Source: Prevotella sp.
GTDB lineage: Bacteria > Bacteroidota > Bacteroidia > Bacteroidales > Dysgonomonadaceae
Length of the DNA stretch: 64,000 nt
Direction: 5' to 3'
NCBI GenBank assembly: GCA_031285625.1
Contig: JAITVV010000081.1
Location: forward strand, 62,001-126,000
In this document: piece by piece, positions 44,520-52,105 of the stretch
Numbering within the stretch: position 1 is the first letter of the stretch
How the letters are laid out: every line of letters starts with the position of its first letter
Notes under the pieces: model-generated
Database searches by the model: none
What the model was told of the DNA's origin: nothing
The model's input: only the letters and a program-made list of their open reading frames with translations
Program-made: the position numbers and the translations under genes

Positions 44520-45623
44520 ATGAAAACAAAACTTTATCTATTCCTAGTAGTATGCATGTGCGCATTTATATCATGTAGCAGTGACAATGATTCCACCCCA
44601 GTTACTCCAGATCCGGATGAAATGATAGAAGTATCTTTTAATATAAAAGACTATTTCACTTCGGAAGTTATTGACAAAAATACTAAAAGTACTTTACAAG
44701 AAGCAGATATTAAAGTAGTACAATACAGAGTATTGGAAGTAACAGAAGGCAAACCAATGTCTGAAAGAACCTTCAAAACAAAAAATTATGAAGTTACTAG
44801 TGGAGATCTAACAATTACAGACAAACTTCCGGCTGGTAATTACTGGATTTTCTTTATTGGCTGTACGACCGATATGCCTCTACCAGACGCAAATCTTGCA
44901 ACTGATGGAGACGAGTATTTCAATAAACTGTTAATGGTTTATCTTCCAGATTATAAGTCTCAGATATTTTCTAATTCTTTGCGTTTAAGTTTAAGTACAT
45001 CTATTGAAAAAGTAGAAGAAAGTGTCACTTTGCAGAGAAATGTAGGTAAAATAGAAGTTGTAATAGAAGATGCCCAAAATATGCCTGAAGAAGTAAAATA
45101 TCTATATCCTGTCGTAAAAAACTTCTACCCTAATATTTATCGTTTCGCTAATTACAACTCCGCCGAACCTTTAGGATATCAGTCATGGGGTACATTATAC
45201 GGAGCTCATCTTAGCGGTCAAAACCTAGCCCATGTAGTTCAAAAACCAACAGGTTTTGAAGTAGGGAATGTACCAAGAAGCGAAGTAATTCAAAATCCTC
45301 AGTACACAATGACACTCTATATGTTGCATAACGTAGACGGTGCTATTTTTAACGGACAAGATTATGCTTTAGCCGGATTTGCATATACCGAATTGTACAT
45401 ATACGGAACTGAACAAAAAGTAACTACAAGTCCTATGGGCGATTCTACTTTCCCTTATTTGTTCGAATACAAAGTAGTACCTACTGGAATAAATGTTGAA
45501 AGGAATAAGATCACCCGCCTGACCGGTAAATTATTTGAGAAAGTCACAGGTGGCGACAATGGCCGCTTCAATATATCGGTTAACAATGTATGGGATGGCA
45601 ACGTAAGTAATCCATATAAATAA
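44520..45623 (+). CDS. Fimbrillin-clan / FimB-Mfa2-like surface lipoprotein
   Basis: 367 residues. A lipoprotein signal MKTKLYLFLVVCMCAFISC puts the lipid anchor at Cys19, followed by an acidic SSDNDSTP linker. The mature protein is beta-rich. VTLQRNVGKIEVVIEDA resembles the strand of fimbrillin-type and FimB/Mfa2 proteins, and the second half (QYTMTLYMLHNVDGAIF, ERNKITRLTGKLFEK) fits the second beta-sandwich; the end, FNISVNNVWDGNVSNPYK, is typical of fimbrillin C-termini. It may be a minor fimbrial subunit or anchor. No major fimbrillin gene is adjacent. Confidence in the exact family is moderate. Confidence 0.65.
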   Translation: MKTKLYLFLVVCMCAFISCSSDNDSTPVTPDPDEMIEVSFNIKDYFTSEVIDKNTKSTLQEADIKVVQYRVLEVTEGKPMSERTFKTKNYEVTSGDLTITDKLPAGNYWIFFIGCTTDMPLPDANLATDGDEYFNKLLMVYLPDYKSQIFSNSLRLSLSTSIEKVEESVTLQRNVGKIEVVIEDAQNMPEEVKYLYPVVKNFYPNIYRFANYNSAEPLGYQSWGTLYGAHLSGQNLAHVVQKPTGFEVGNVPRSEVIQNPQYTMTLYMLHNVDGAIFNGQDYALAGFAYTELYIYGTEQKVTTSPMGDSTFPYLFEYKVVPTGINVERNKITRLTGKLFEKVTGGDNGRFNISVNNVWDGNVSNPYK

Positions 45624-45642
45624 ATTATCTTAATATAATCAG

Positions 45643-45673
45643 TAAAGGAGTTGTCCAATAGGCAACTCCTTTA
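45643..45673 (+). terminator. Intrinsic terminator after the fimbrillin-like gene
   Basis: TAAAGGAGTTG pairs exactly with CAACTCCTTTA around a 9-nt loop, with T-rich sequence (TTCTTTTTTCCC) after it. Confidence 0.78.
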
Positions 45674-45728
45674 TTCTTTTTTCCCAGGTCTATATTAAAC
45701 TTTGAGAAAACCTCCTTACTTTTGTAAT

Positions 45729-46181
45729 ATGAGAATATTAATACAAAGAGTCAGCAAAGCATCAGTAACAATAGATAACAATCTAAAATCAAATATAGCC
45801 AACGGGCTTTTAGTTTTGTTAGGCATAGAAAATAATGATAACCAGGAAGATATAGAATGGCTATGCAATAAACTCATTAATCTACGCATCTTTGACGACA
45901 AAGATGGAGTAATGAACCTTTCGGCTATGGATATCAATGCAGAAATACTCATCGTCTCTCAATTTACATTACATGCATCCACAAAAAAAGGAAATCGTCC
46001 TTCATATATCTATGCGGCAAAACCGGAAATAGCAATTCCATTATATAACGAATTCTGTAAAACTGTGGAGAAAAAGCTAGGTAAACCAGTTCAAACAGGT
46101 GAATTTGGAGCAGATATGCAAGTTGAACTAATAAACGATGGGCCTGTTACAATATGGATAGATTCTAAAGTAAAAGAATAA
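45729..46181 (+). CDS. dtd: D-aminoacyl-tRNA deacylase
   Basis: 150 residues from the ATG at 45729, the standard Dtd length; an upstream start at 45702 would add nine residues not seen in the family. Signatures: MRILIQRVSKASVTID, LLVLLGIENND, LRIFDDKDGVMNLS, ILIVSQFTLHASTKKGNRPSY (the SQFTL motif) and GEFGADMQVELINDGPVTIWID with the GPVT motif. It frees D-amino acids from tRNA. A TACTTTTG at 45717-45724 would give almost no leader, so transcripts may be leaderless or start elsewhere. Confidence 0.95.
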   Translation: MRILIQRVSKASVTIDNNLKSNIANGLLVLLGIENNDNQEDIEWLCNKLINLRIFDDKDGVMNLSAMDINAEILIVSQFTLHASTKKGNRPSYIYAAKPEIAIPLYNEFCKTVEKKLGKPVQTGEFGADMQVELINDGPVTIWIDSKVKE

Positions 46182-46185
46182 TATT

Positions 46186-46512
46186 ATGACTATACAAGAA
46201 GCTCAACAAGAGGTAGATAATTGGATAAAGACCATAGGTGTCCGCTACTTCAGCGAACTGACAAATATGGCTATCCTTACCGAAGAAGTAGGAGAACTGG
46301 CACGTATTATGGCTCGTACATATGGTGACCAATCATTCAAGAAAAGCGATCTGGACAAAAACCTGGGAGATGAAATGGCTGATGTATTGTGGGTATTAAT
46401 CTGCCTGGCAAATCAAACAGGAATCGATCTTACAGAAGCATTCAGAAAGAACATCGAGAAGAAGACCAACAGAGATAAAAACAGACATATAAACAACGAA
46501 AAACTGAAATAA
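46186..46512 (+). CDS. MazG-like nucleotide pyrophosphohydrolase
   Basis: 108 residues. The all-alpha NTP pyrophosphatase pattern is clear: MAILTEEVGELARIMAR with the metal-binding ExxE, and LGDEMADVLWVLICLAN with the ExxD. The family hydrolyses NTPs or dNTPs to the monophosphate and pyrophosphate. It starts 4 nt after dtd and ends 1 nt before deoC, matching the conserved dtd-mazG-deoC order of Bacteroidales. Confidence 0.93.
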   Translation: MTIQEAQQEVDNWIKTIGVRYFSELTNMAILTEEVGELARIMARTYGDQSFKKSDLDKNLGDEMADVLWVLICLANQTGIDLTEAFRKNIEKKTNRDKNRHINNEKLK

Positions 46513-46513
46513 G

Positions 46514-47257
46514 ATGGCAGAAACAGATAAATACAGAGATACACTGAAAAAGTATAAAACCAACATAAAGGATGCAGATATTAGTGAGAAAGTAAATGAG
46601 ATAATCAGTAAAAAATTTGTACAGAATAATAATAAAGAAGTATATAAAAGAATATATTCCTGTATAGACCTTACATCCCTCAACCCGACAGATACACGCG
46701 AAGACATCTGGAAATTAACAGAAAAAGTGAATGATTTTGACGGATCAAGCGATATAGCAAATGTAGCTGCTATCTGTGTATATCCAAACTTTGTGGAAAC
46801 AGTCAAAGAGGCTCTTACAGCAGATGTAAATATAGCTGCTGTATCAGGAGGCTTTCCATCGTCTCAAACATTTACTGAGGTAAAAATTGCAGAAACGGCC
46901 CTTGCAATAGCCAGCGGCGCAGATGAAATAGATATTGTACTCAATCTGGGATTCTTCCTCGATGAAAATTATGAAGAGCTAAGTGAAGAAATAGACGAAA
47001 TAAAGCACGCCTGCCGGGATGCAAAATTGAAAGTAATACTGGAAACAGGTGCACTAAAGACAGCATCCAATATTATGAAGGCATCTATACTCGCTTTATA
47101 CTCGGGTGCAGACTTCTTAAAAACATCAACAGGCAAAGGCTACGAAGGAGCATCATTAGAAGCTGCCTACATTATGTGTACTGCAATTAAAGAATACACC
47201 GCTAAAACAGGCCGTAAAGTAGGTAGCCACTTCCGGAGACAAACTGCTGCAAGATGA
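46514..47257 (+). pseudogene. deoC: Deoxyribose-phosphate aldolase, 3' end lost at a deletion junction
   Basis: The first 237 residues are normal DeoC: IDLTSLNPTDT, VAAICVYPNFV, AVSGGFPSSQTF, DEIDIVLNLGFF and FLKTSTGKGYEGAS with the Schiff-base Lys at 203. After KTGRKVG the frame changes to SHFRRQTAAR and stops. Intact enzymes continue with a FKPAGGIRT-type strand that carries the second catalytic Lys and the phosphate-binding glycines, then about 50 more residues; all this is missing. The DNA after about 47223 encodes thiD in another frame. The product is expected to be inactive in deoxyribose-5-phosphate cleavage. Confidence 0.88.
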
Positions 47258-47705
47258 AGCAATAGCAACTCTGAAAAATGAACTAATACCATATGCGCGT
47301 ATCATTACACCTAATATACCCGAGGCTGAAATCCTACTAGGAGCAAAGATTACCAGACAGGCAGACCTTCCAAATGTTATAAAAGACTTATCATGCAACC
47401 GGAAAGTTTCCGTGTTGTTAAAAGCAGGCCATTTATCAGAAGAGGAACTTACCGATGTATTCTACAATGCCGAAACAGACGAAATACTACAATTCAGGTC
47501 AAATCGTATACATACCAAGAATACCCACGGCACAGGCTGTACTTTCTCATCAGCAATAGCTGCTTTTCTGGCGCATAACCTGCCTCTGAATGAAGCTGTA
47601 GCAAAAGCAAAAGAATACATGGAGAAATCAATAGCCGCAGGTGCAGCCTATGAAATAGGAAAGGGCCATGGCCCTGTACATCATTTCTTTAACTTCTGGG
47701 AATAA
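47223..47705 (+). pseudogene. thiD: Hydroxymethylpyrimidine/phosphomethylpyrimidine kinase, 5' part lost
   Basis: An uninterrupted frame of 160 codons encodes the C-terminal half of ThiD: VATSGDKLLQDEAIATLKNELIP, IITPNIPEAEILLGAK, VLLKAGHLSEEELTDVFYN, THGTGCTFSSAIAAFLAHN with the catalytic GTGC loop, and GHGPVHHFFNFW at the end. The N-terminal ~110 residues, which hold the pyrimidine site, are absent; instead the frame emerges from within deoC. A short start at 47412 would give only 97 residues. A perfect terminator follows. Thiamine synthesis would need another thiD copy. Confidence 0.86.
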
Positions 47706-47706
47706 A

Positions 47707-47736
47707 AAAGATCGGTACATTCATGTACCGATCTTT
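47707..47736 (+). terminator. Intrinsic terminator after thiD remnant
   Basis: AAAGATCGGTACA and its exact complement TGTACCGATCTTT flank a TTCA loop. A-runs before and T-runs after make it potentially bidirectional. Confidence 0.85.
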
Positions 47737-47767
47737 CCATATTAGTATATAACTAATAATCAACCTA

Positions 47768-48004
47768 TTAGTTTATTTTATTGCTTGTATCAGAATTTGC
47801 TTTCTTCATTTGAGATTTGCCAAGCTTTCTTGTGTTCTTACTCTCTTTAGTTTTTTTCGTCTTCTGATCATCAGCTTTAGCCTCTTTTTTCACCTCAGTC
47901 TTTGTTTCTTTCTTCGTTTTAGAAGGAGTTACATCCTGAGCCATAACAGCGGTAGATGCCATTAATGCTACAACCATGATACCTGATAGAATAATCTTTT
48001 TCAT
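47768..48004 (-). CDS. Small exported lysine-rich protein
   Basis: 78 residues from the ATG at 48004 (a longer start at 48019 adds MIIYF before the Lys pair and is less likely). Signal peptide MKKIILSGIMVVALMASTAVMAQ; the mature part of about 55 residues is highly charged and low in complexity, with repeated KTKKETKTEVKKEAK-type runs and no Cys or aromatic core. Probably unfolded in the periplasm. Role unknown. TACATTTG on the minus strand (48047-48054) is a good -7 box. Confidence 0.7.
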   Translation of the reverse strand: MKKIILSGIMVVALMASTAVMAQDVTPSKTKKETKTEVKKEAKADDQKTKKTKESKNTRKLGKSQMKKANSDTSNKIN

Positions 48005-48159
48005 AAAATATATAATCAATTAAAATATGTGTAAATCTAATTATTGCAAATGTATATCCGATTCTGATATATACGAGTTAATACTCAGTTAAAAAATCAG
48101 TTATATCTCTAAGTTTACTAAAGAGCCTACTATACTTGAACGTTTTATAAAACAGAATA

Positions 48160-48711
48160 TTATATAGTAGCTTCCACTTTTTCTAGAAATGCCTGTCTAT
48201 CTTCATCCGAACCTTTTGAGGTTCCTACACAACTTAACCAGACAGCGTTGCGGATACCTACAGGATTAAGCATGTCCCCAATGAATCCGTTTTCTATATT
48301 ATGCTTAAAATTAGGGCTTGGATGCTCGGATGTAGTGATCACAAAAGCCTTATCTATCTTCAATAATGGATTAAATCCCCCTTCGTAATTAAAGGCAAAA
48401 TCTTTAAGCAGAACTTTATCGAAGAAACCCTTTAATATACCGGGCATTGTATTCCACCAGTTAGGAAAGATGAATATTATCTCATCAGACTTACCAATAA
48501 CCTCCTGGTATCCCAGAATAAGCGGATCAAGCGCTTTTCCCTGATTATACACCGACAGTTCCTCTTCTGAAAACACGGGATTGAACTTATCTTTATGCAA
48601 GTCTATTACCACATAAGGTTTATTTTCCTTATCATATTTAGCTGTGATAGTATCCTGAATTGCCTTGTTAAAACTACCGTGCCACGGATGGGCAAAAACG
48701 ATTGTTACCAT
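48160..48711 (-). CDS. NAD(P)H-dependent oxidoreductase, flavodoxin-like fold
   Basis: 183 residues. Flavodoxin_2 (MdaB/KefF/NQO) features: VTIVFAHPWHGSFNKAIQDTI with the FMN phosphate loop, then IIFIFPNWWNTMPGILKGFFDKVLLKDFAFNYE, the family's central signature, and VITTSEHPSP. It probably reduces quinones or related compounds with NAD(P)H in the cytoplasm. The radical SAM gene ends 18 nt after its start on the same strand (upstream gene), so they may be co-transcribed. Confidence 0.88.
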   Translation of the reverse strand: MVTIVFAHPWHGSFNKAIQDTITAKYDKENKPYVVIDLHKDKFNPVFSEEELSVYNQGKALDPLILGYQEVIGKSDEIIFIFPNWWNTMPGILKGFFDKVLLKDFAFNYEGGFNPLLKIDKAFVITTSEHPSPNFKHNIENGFIGDMLNPVGIRNAVWLSCVGTSKGSDEDRQAFLEKVEATI

Positions 48712-48729
48712 ATTGTCTCTGATTTTACT

Positions 48730-49509
48730 TTATCCTGCTACATTTACCTTAATGCCTAAATCTTTAACCCTCTCCCCTATCCTCTTCAAATCCTCAACAG
48801 AGACCTTTTCGAGGTTTTTTTCGGGAGTTTCCCTGTCGATAGTATAAATCATTACTTCACGGGGATTTGTGTCTCTGACGGCTTCTAACCATGCTGAAAC
48901 TTCTTCTTCCGTTGTGTTATCCACTATCTTCCCATTATGACTGCCTCTCACAAACATTGTTTGCATAATAAAATCACCATCAAACCGCTTAAATAAAGCT
49001 ATTTGCTTTTCTATACTATATTCCGGCGAATTAGGACGGTCTATCAGGCGGACAGTGTCGATAATAGCCGAGTCGAGCTTAAGAATATTATTATCAACTT
49101 TTTTTAAAGCATTAAATACTTTTTCTTTTCCGGCATGCATAGCATTAGATAGTACACTTATCTTAGCATCAGGATAATACTTATCCCTTAATTCAATCGT
49201 GTCATCTATTATTTCAGCAAACTGAGGATGCAATGTAGGTTCTCCATTTCCGGCAAAAGTAATGACATCGATTGGTGTATTCTCTTTCTGTAGCTGCAAT
49301 AATTTATCCTCCAGCGCAGCCTTCACATTCTCTCTGGTGGGGAGTTTTGTTTTCGTCCTGAAATTTTCATTATACCCGCATTCACAATAAATGCAGTCGA
49401 ATGAACACAACTTACCGTCATACGGAAGCAAGTTCATGCCTAAAGATGATCCTAAACGACGGCTGTGAATAGGGCCAAAAACGATTTCGTGAAACAGTAT
49501 AGTCGACAT
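48730..49509 (-). CDS. Radical SAM protein (COG0731-like)
   Basis: 259 residues. The FeS cluster motif CSFDCIYCECG (CxxxCxxC) follows FGPIHSRRLGSSLGMNLLPYDGK, and FAGNGEPTLHPQF is the GGE-like SAM-contacting strand; ISVLSNAMHAGKEKV and LKLDSAIIDTVRLIDRP continue the barrel. Similar proteins have been compared with the wyosine-type TYW1 radical SAM domain, but the substrate is not known. It is followed by the flavodoxin-like oxidoreductase, which could supply electrons (inference). Confidence 0.85.
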   Translation of the reverse strand: MSTILFHEIVFGPIHSRRLGSSLGMNLLPYDGKLCSFDCIYCECGYNENFRTKTKLPTRENVKAALEDKLLQLQKENTPIDVITFAGNGEPTLHPQFAEIIDDTIELRDKYYPDAKISVLSNAMHAGKEKVFNALKKVDNNILKLDSAIIDTVRLIDRPNSPEYSIEKQIALFKRFDGDFIMQTMFVRGSHNGKIVDNTTEEEVSAWLEAVRDTNPREVMIYTIDRETPEKNLEKVSVEDLKRIGERVKDLGIKVNVAG

Positions 49510-49517
49510 ATGTTATT

Positions 49518-50075
49518 TTAAAATTTTTGTAAACTTTTTCCTTTTTGCATAGCTTTCAAAACATTTTTGCGTACAGTGTGTATCGCAGGAGTCAGATCTC
49601 CTTCCATTATTTCCAAGGTAGCTTTCAGTTCCCTTGTCAATTCAGGAATAGTACGACAAAGTTCGTAAGCAATTTTCATACATAAAGATTGTACTCCCGG
49701 CAGCTCTTTAGCTGATAGCATCCGCTCTAAACAAAAGTCAAGGAAATCAACTCTCGGCGGATTACTCAGGGGCTGTTTAAATAGCAGATTAAGCATAACC
49801 CTTCGTCTTCCTCCATGCTCACAGACTAACACCTCATCTATCAATTCATCCTGCTTATTGTACAACCATTTATTATCTTGTGGAGAAAAATGAGAAAGAA
49901 TCCAGGCCGCATGATACCCCAAATAGTTATCATTATTAATCGCCAGATCATATAATTCCTGTTTTCTGCTATCATTTAAATGAATCAGAGGAAGTATTTC
50001 ATTAATATCATTCGCGGCAAAACTTACTGCCGACAGCTTCTCTTCTAAATCTATAAGATCGCAAAGTTTCTCCAT
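49518..50075 (-). CDS. Hypothetical HEAT-like helical protein
   Basis: 185 residues from the ATG at 50075; the longer frame to 50237 overlaps the lipoprotein gene in another frame and is unlikely. The sequence is all helical with HEAT-like spacing (YLGYHAAWILSHFSPQDNKWLYNKQDELID, RRRVMLNLLFKQPL, LPGVQSLCMKIAYELCRTIPELTRELKATLEIM). No catalytic motif is visible. It probably mediates protein or nucleic acid binding. It lies 58 nt after the lipoprotein gene and 8 nt before the radical SAM gene, so it may be part of that transcript. Confidence 0.7.
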   Translation of the reverse strand: MEKLCDLIDLEEKLSAVSFAANDINEILPLIHLNDSRKQELYDLAINNDNYLGYHAAWILSHFSPQDNKWLYNKQDELIDEVLVCEHGGRRRVMLNLLFKQPLSNPPRVDFLDFCLERMLSAKELPGVQSLCMKIAYELCRTIPELTRELKATLEIMEGDLTPAIHTVRKNVLKAMQKGKSLQKF

Positions 50076-50133
50076 TTCAATTAACAAAGTTACAGGCTTT
50101 TCAAATATTAGCCTCAAATATTCACTTAATTCT

Positions 50134-50790
50134 TTATAAACTATCAGCTTTATCCGAGTCACCGATTCTGGTATATATTCTTCCTTTCCACCACATGGGT
50201 TCTTCAGTATTATCCGGATCATCGAACATGAAATCAAACTCAGCTTTCAGAATGCCTTTTTTCCACATTCTGCTATCTATGCTGATCGTTCCGCTTTTAT
50301 AGCTGAAATATTGTAAACCGGAGGGCGAAACACTATTCAGTTCAATCTGTGGAATACATTCGTTATTAATTATAGATAGCTGCAAACTGGAATGAGTCGC
50401 CACATTACACAACGTGTAGCATCTCACAGTATCCCCCACCCTGTATGCAATAGCAAAATCCGTACCAGCCCACTCATAACATTGAGCCTGGCTAGATATA
50501 GAATGATAAAAATGAGTGGTATCCACAAGTTGATAATAACGGCTTAAAGAATCTTTCAGAATTCTGCCATTCATATCCCGCATATCATCTAACGCTTCAT
50601 CACACAGTCCGTCACAAACCAATTGTCCAAACTGATTTAAGAATATGTTCTCGCCATAGCTCCATTTCTGAGTGAAGGAAAAATCTCCTTGAAGATCGTC
50701 AACCCATTGAATTCTAACATTTTCGTTTCTTGTTCCACATGAAACAAAAAGAGTAAGGAGAAACAGTGTCAAGGTCGTTGTAGTTTTCAT
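50134..50790 (-). CDS. Hypothetical lipoprotein
   Basis: 218 residues from the ATG at 50790. Signal MKTTTTLTLFLLTLFVSC gives a lipid anchor at Cys18; the 11 residues before this Met in the longer frame are not signal-like. The mature part is mixed alpha/beta, with FSFTQKWSYGENIFLNQFGQLVC, QCYEWAGTDFAIAYRVGDTVRCYTLC and four or five Cys. No family recognised. A parS-like sequence overlaps its start region, and upstream are copies of the recurrent GTTACTTTT motif. Confidence 0.75.
   Translation of the reverse strand: MKTTTTLTLFLLTLFVSCGTRNENVRIQWVDDLQGDFSFTQKWSYGENIFLNQFGQLVCDGLCDEALDDMRDMNGRILKDSLSRYYQLVDTTHFYHSISSQAQCYEWAGTDFAIAYRVGDTVRCYTLCNVATHSSLQLSIINNECIPQIELNSVSPSGLQYFSYKSGTISIDSRMWKKGILKAEFDFMFDDPDNTEEPMWWKGRIYTRIGDSDKADSL
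50731..50746. promoter_or_regulatory. Degenerate parS-like sequence
   Basis: TGTTCCACATGAAACA has two differences from TGTTTCACGTGAAACA, one of them in the central CACGTG. It is inside the lipoprotein gene, just after the lipobox, about 9.7 kb from the pair at 41 kb. Confidence 0.35.
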
Positions 50791-50801
50791 ATTATAAGAA
50801 T

Positions 50802-50922
50802 AAAAAAGTAACACAATCCACAAGTTTGTAACTTTTATAAATATTTAATTTTCAAATAATTGTATCAAAAAGGTGACAAAAGTAACAGTTTTATATATGT
50901 TTTAGTAATGTAACCTTTTTAC
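50802..50922 (-). repeat. Cluster of recurrent GTTACTTTT motifs before the lipoprotein gene
   Basis: The best copy is at 50867-50887; toward the lipoprotein gene it reads CTGTTACTTTTGTCACCTTTT. Weaker units are TGTTACTTTTTT (50802-50813 on the minus strand), TGTAACTTTT (50827-50836, plus strand) and TGTAACCTTTTT (50910-50921, plus strand). The remaining sequence up to the AraC gene (316 nt without a gene) holds -7-type boxes for both directions (minus TATCTTTG at 50970-50977, plus TATTTTTG at 51080-51087) and nothing else I can name. Confidence 0.5.
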
Positions 50923-51106
50923 AGTCTGATCGCTTTATATAGATAAATATTCACATTTATCTTGGAATGCAAAGATACTCAGAATAGCTCTTTAAAAACG
51001 AATTTACTATGTTGAATACTTATATTTGATCTTTATTAAAGATAGCAAATTTGGAAAAGTAATTCCATAATACGATACATATTTTTGTAATGAAATAGTG
51101 ATAGAC

Positions 51107-51964
51107 ATGGAACGAAAAACAAGCACAAAGGAAGATTATGCCAAACGTATCAATATAGTTATTGAATATATTGGTAATCATCTGAACAATGAAATGGATC
51201 TGAAAGAACTGGCTGAGATATCTAATTTTTCGGAATATCATTTCCACAGGATATTCAAGGCTATAATTGGTGAATCTATTGGCGCATTTGTTGTAAGAAT
51301 GCGCGTTGAGACTGCAGCCCGACTATTGAGATACACTACCCTTTCTGTTCAGGATATTGCATATAGTGTGGGGTATGGTGCACCATCCTCCCTTACTAAG
51401 GTTTTTCGTCAGTTCTATAATATTTCACCAACAGATTACAGAAACAATAAAAGTTATAGAATTATGAAACCATTACAAACAAGTTCCGATATTAAACTAA
51501 AAGATCCCAAAGTAGTAGAACTAGAACCCAAGAAGGCAATATATGTACGTCTGCAGGGCAACTATCAGACAATTGATTATGGAGGGGCATTTAATAAATT
51601 ATGGTCTTTTGTAAAAGAGAATAAATTATTCACGGCAGGTATTGAGCACCTTACTATGGGGCATGATGATCCACATGTAACAGACTCTGACAAGCTTATT
51701 ACAGATGTTTGCCTTGTAATTCATAAAGATGTTTCACCCAAAGGTGAAATAGGTGTGCGGGACGTTGCAGGAGGCAAATTCCTGGTCTTCACCTATGTGG
51801 GTCCTTATGATAATCTGTTCAATGTATTCGATACTATTTACAGATGGATACCCGAGAATGGATACGAATTGCGTATGGAACAAGGATTTGAAAAATATTT
51901 GAATCACCCGGGCAAGACAACTCCGGATAAACTGAAAACGGAGATTTATATTCCGATAATATAA
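51107..51964 (+). CDS. AraC-family regulator with GyrI-like effector domain
   Basis: 285 residues from the ATG at 51107 (a GTG three codons earlier is possible). The N-terminal 110 residues carry two AraC HTH motifs: NEMDLKELAEISNFSEYHFHRIFKAIIGESIGAFV and LLRYTTLSVQDIAYSVGYGAPSSLTKVFRQFYNISPTDYR. The C-terminal 155 residues are a GyrI/Rob-like small-molecule binding domain (VVELEPKKAIYVRLQGNYQ, GGKFLVFTYVGPYDNLFNVFDTIYRWIPENGYELR, IYIPI). Such proteins respond to hydrophobic or cationic drugs or act in stress responses. Targets are unknown. A TATTTTTG -7 box lies 20 nt before the start. Confidence 0.93.
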   Translation: MERKTSTKEDYAKRINIVIEYIGNHLNNEMDLKELAEISNFSEYHFHRIFKAIIGESIGAFVVRMRVETAARLLRYTTLSVQDIAYSVGYGAPSSLTKVFRQFYNISPTDYRNNKSYRIMKPLQTSSDIKLKDPKVVELEPKKAIYVRLQGNYQTIDYGGAFNKLWSFVKENKLFTAGIEHLTMGHDDPHVTDSDKLITDVCLVIHKDVSPKGEIGVRDVAGGKFLVFTYVGPYDNLFNVFDTIYRWIPENGYELRMEQGFEKYLNHPGKTTPDKLKTEIYIPII

Positions 51965-52057
51965 AGGCATTCTCAAATATTGATTTCTGCAGATTATCGC
52001 AACCTACAGAAATCATTTGAAGACAACAATTGTAAAGACAAGTGTTTAGAAAACCTG

Positions 52058-52082
52058 GCAGTCCTGTCTGTATCAGGACTGC
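52058..52082 (+). terminator. Intrinsic terminator after the AraC gene
   Basis: GCAGTCCTG (52058-52066) pairs with CAGGACTGC (52074-52082); a T-rich stretch (TTTTATTTTTTATTT) follows about 15 nt later. Confidence 0.6.
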
Positions 52083-52105
52083 TGTTAGATAAGAGGTTTT
52101 ATTTT

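Noticed and set aside
50076-50237. Upstream extension of the HEAT-like gene overlapping the lipoprotein gene
   Set aside because: The extra residues overlap another coding frame by 104 nt and do not continue the helical repeat pattern; Met at 50075 is preferred.
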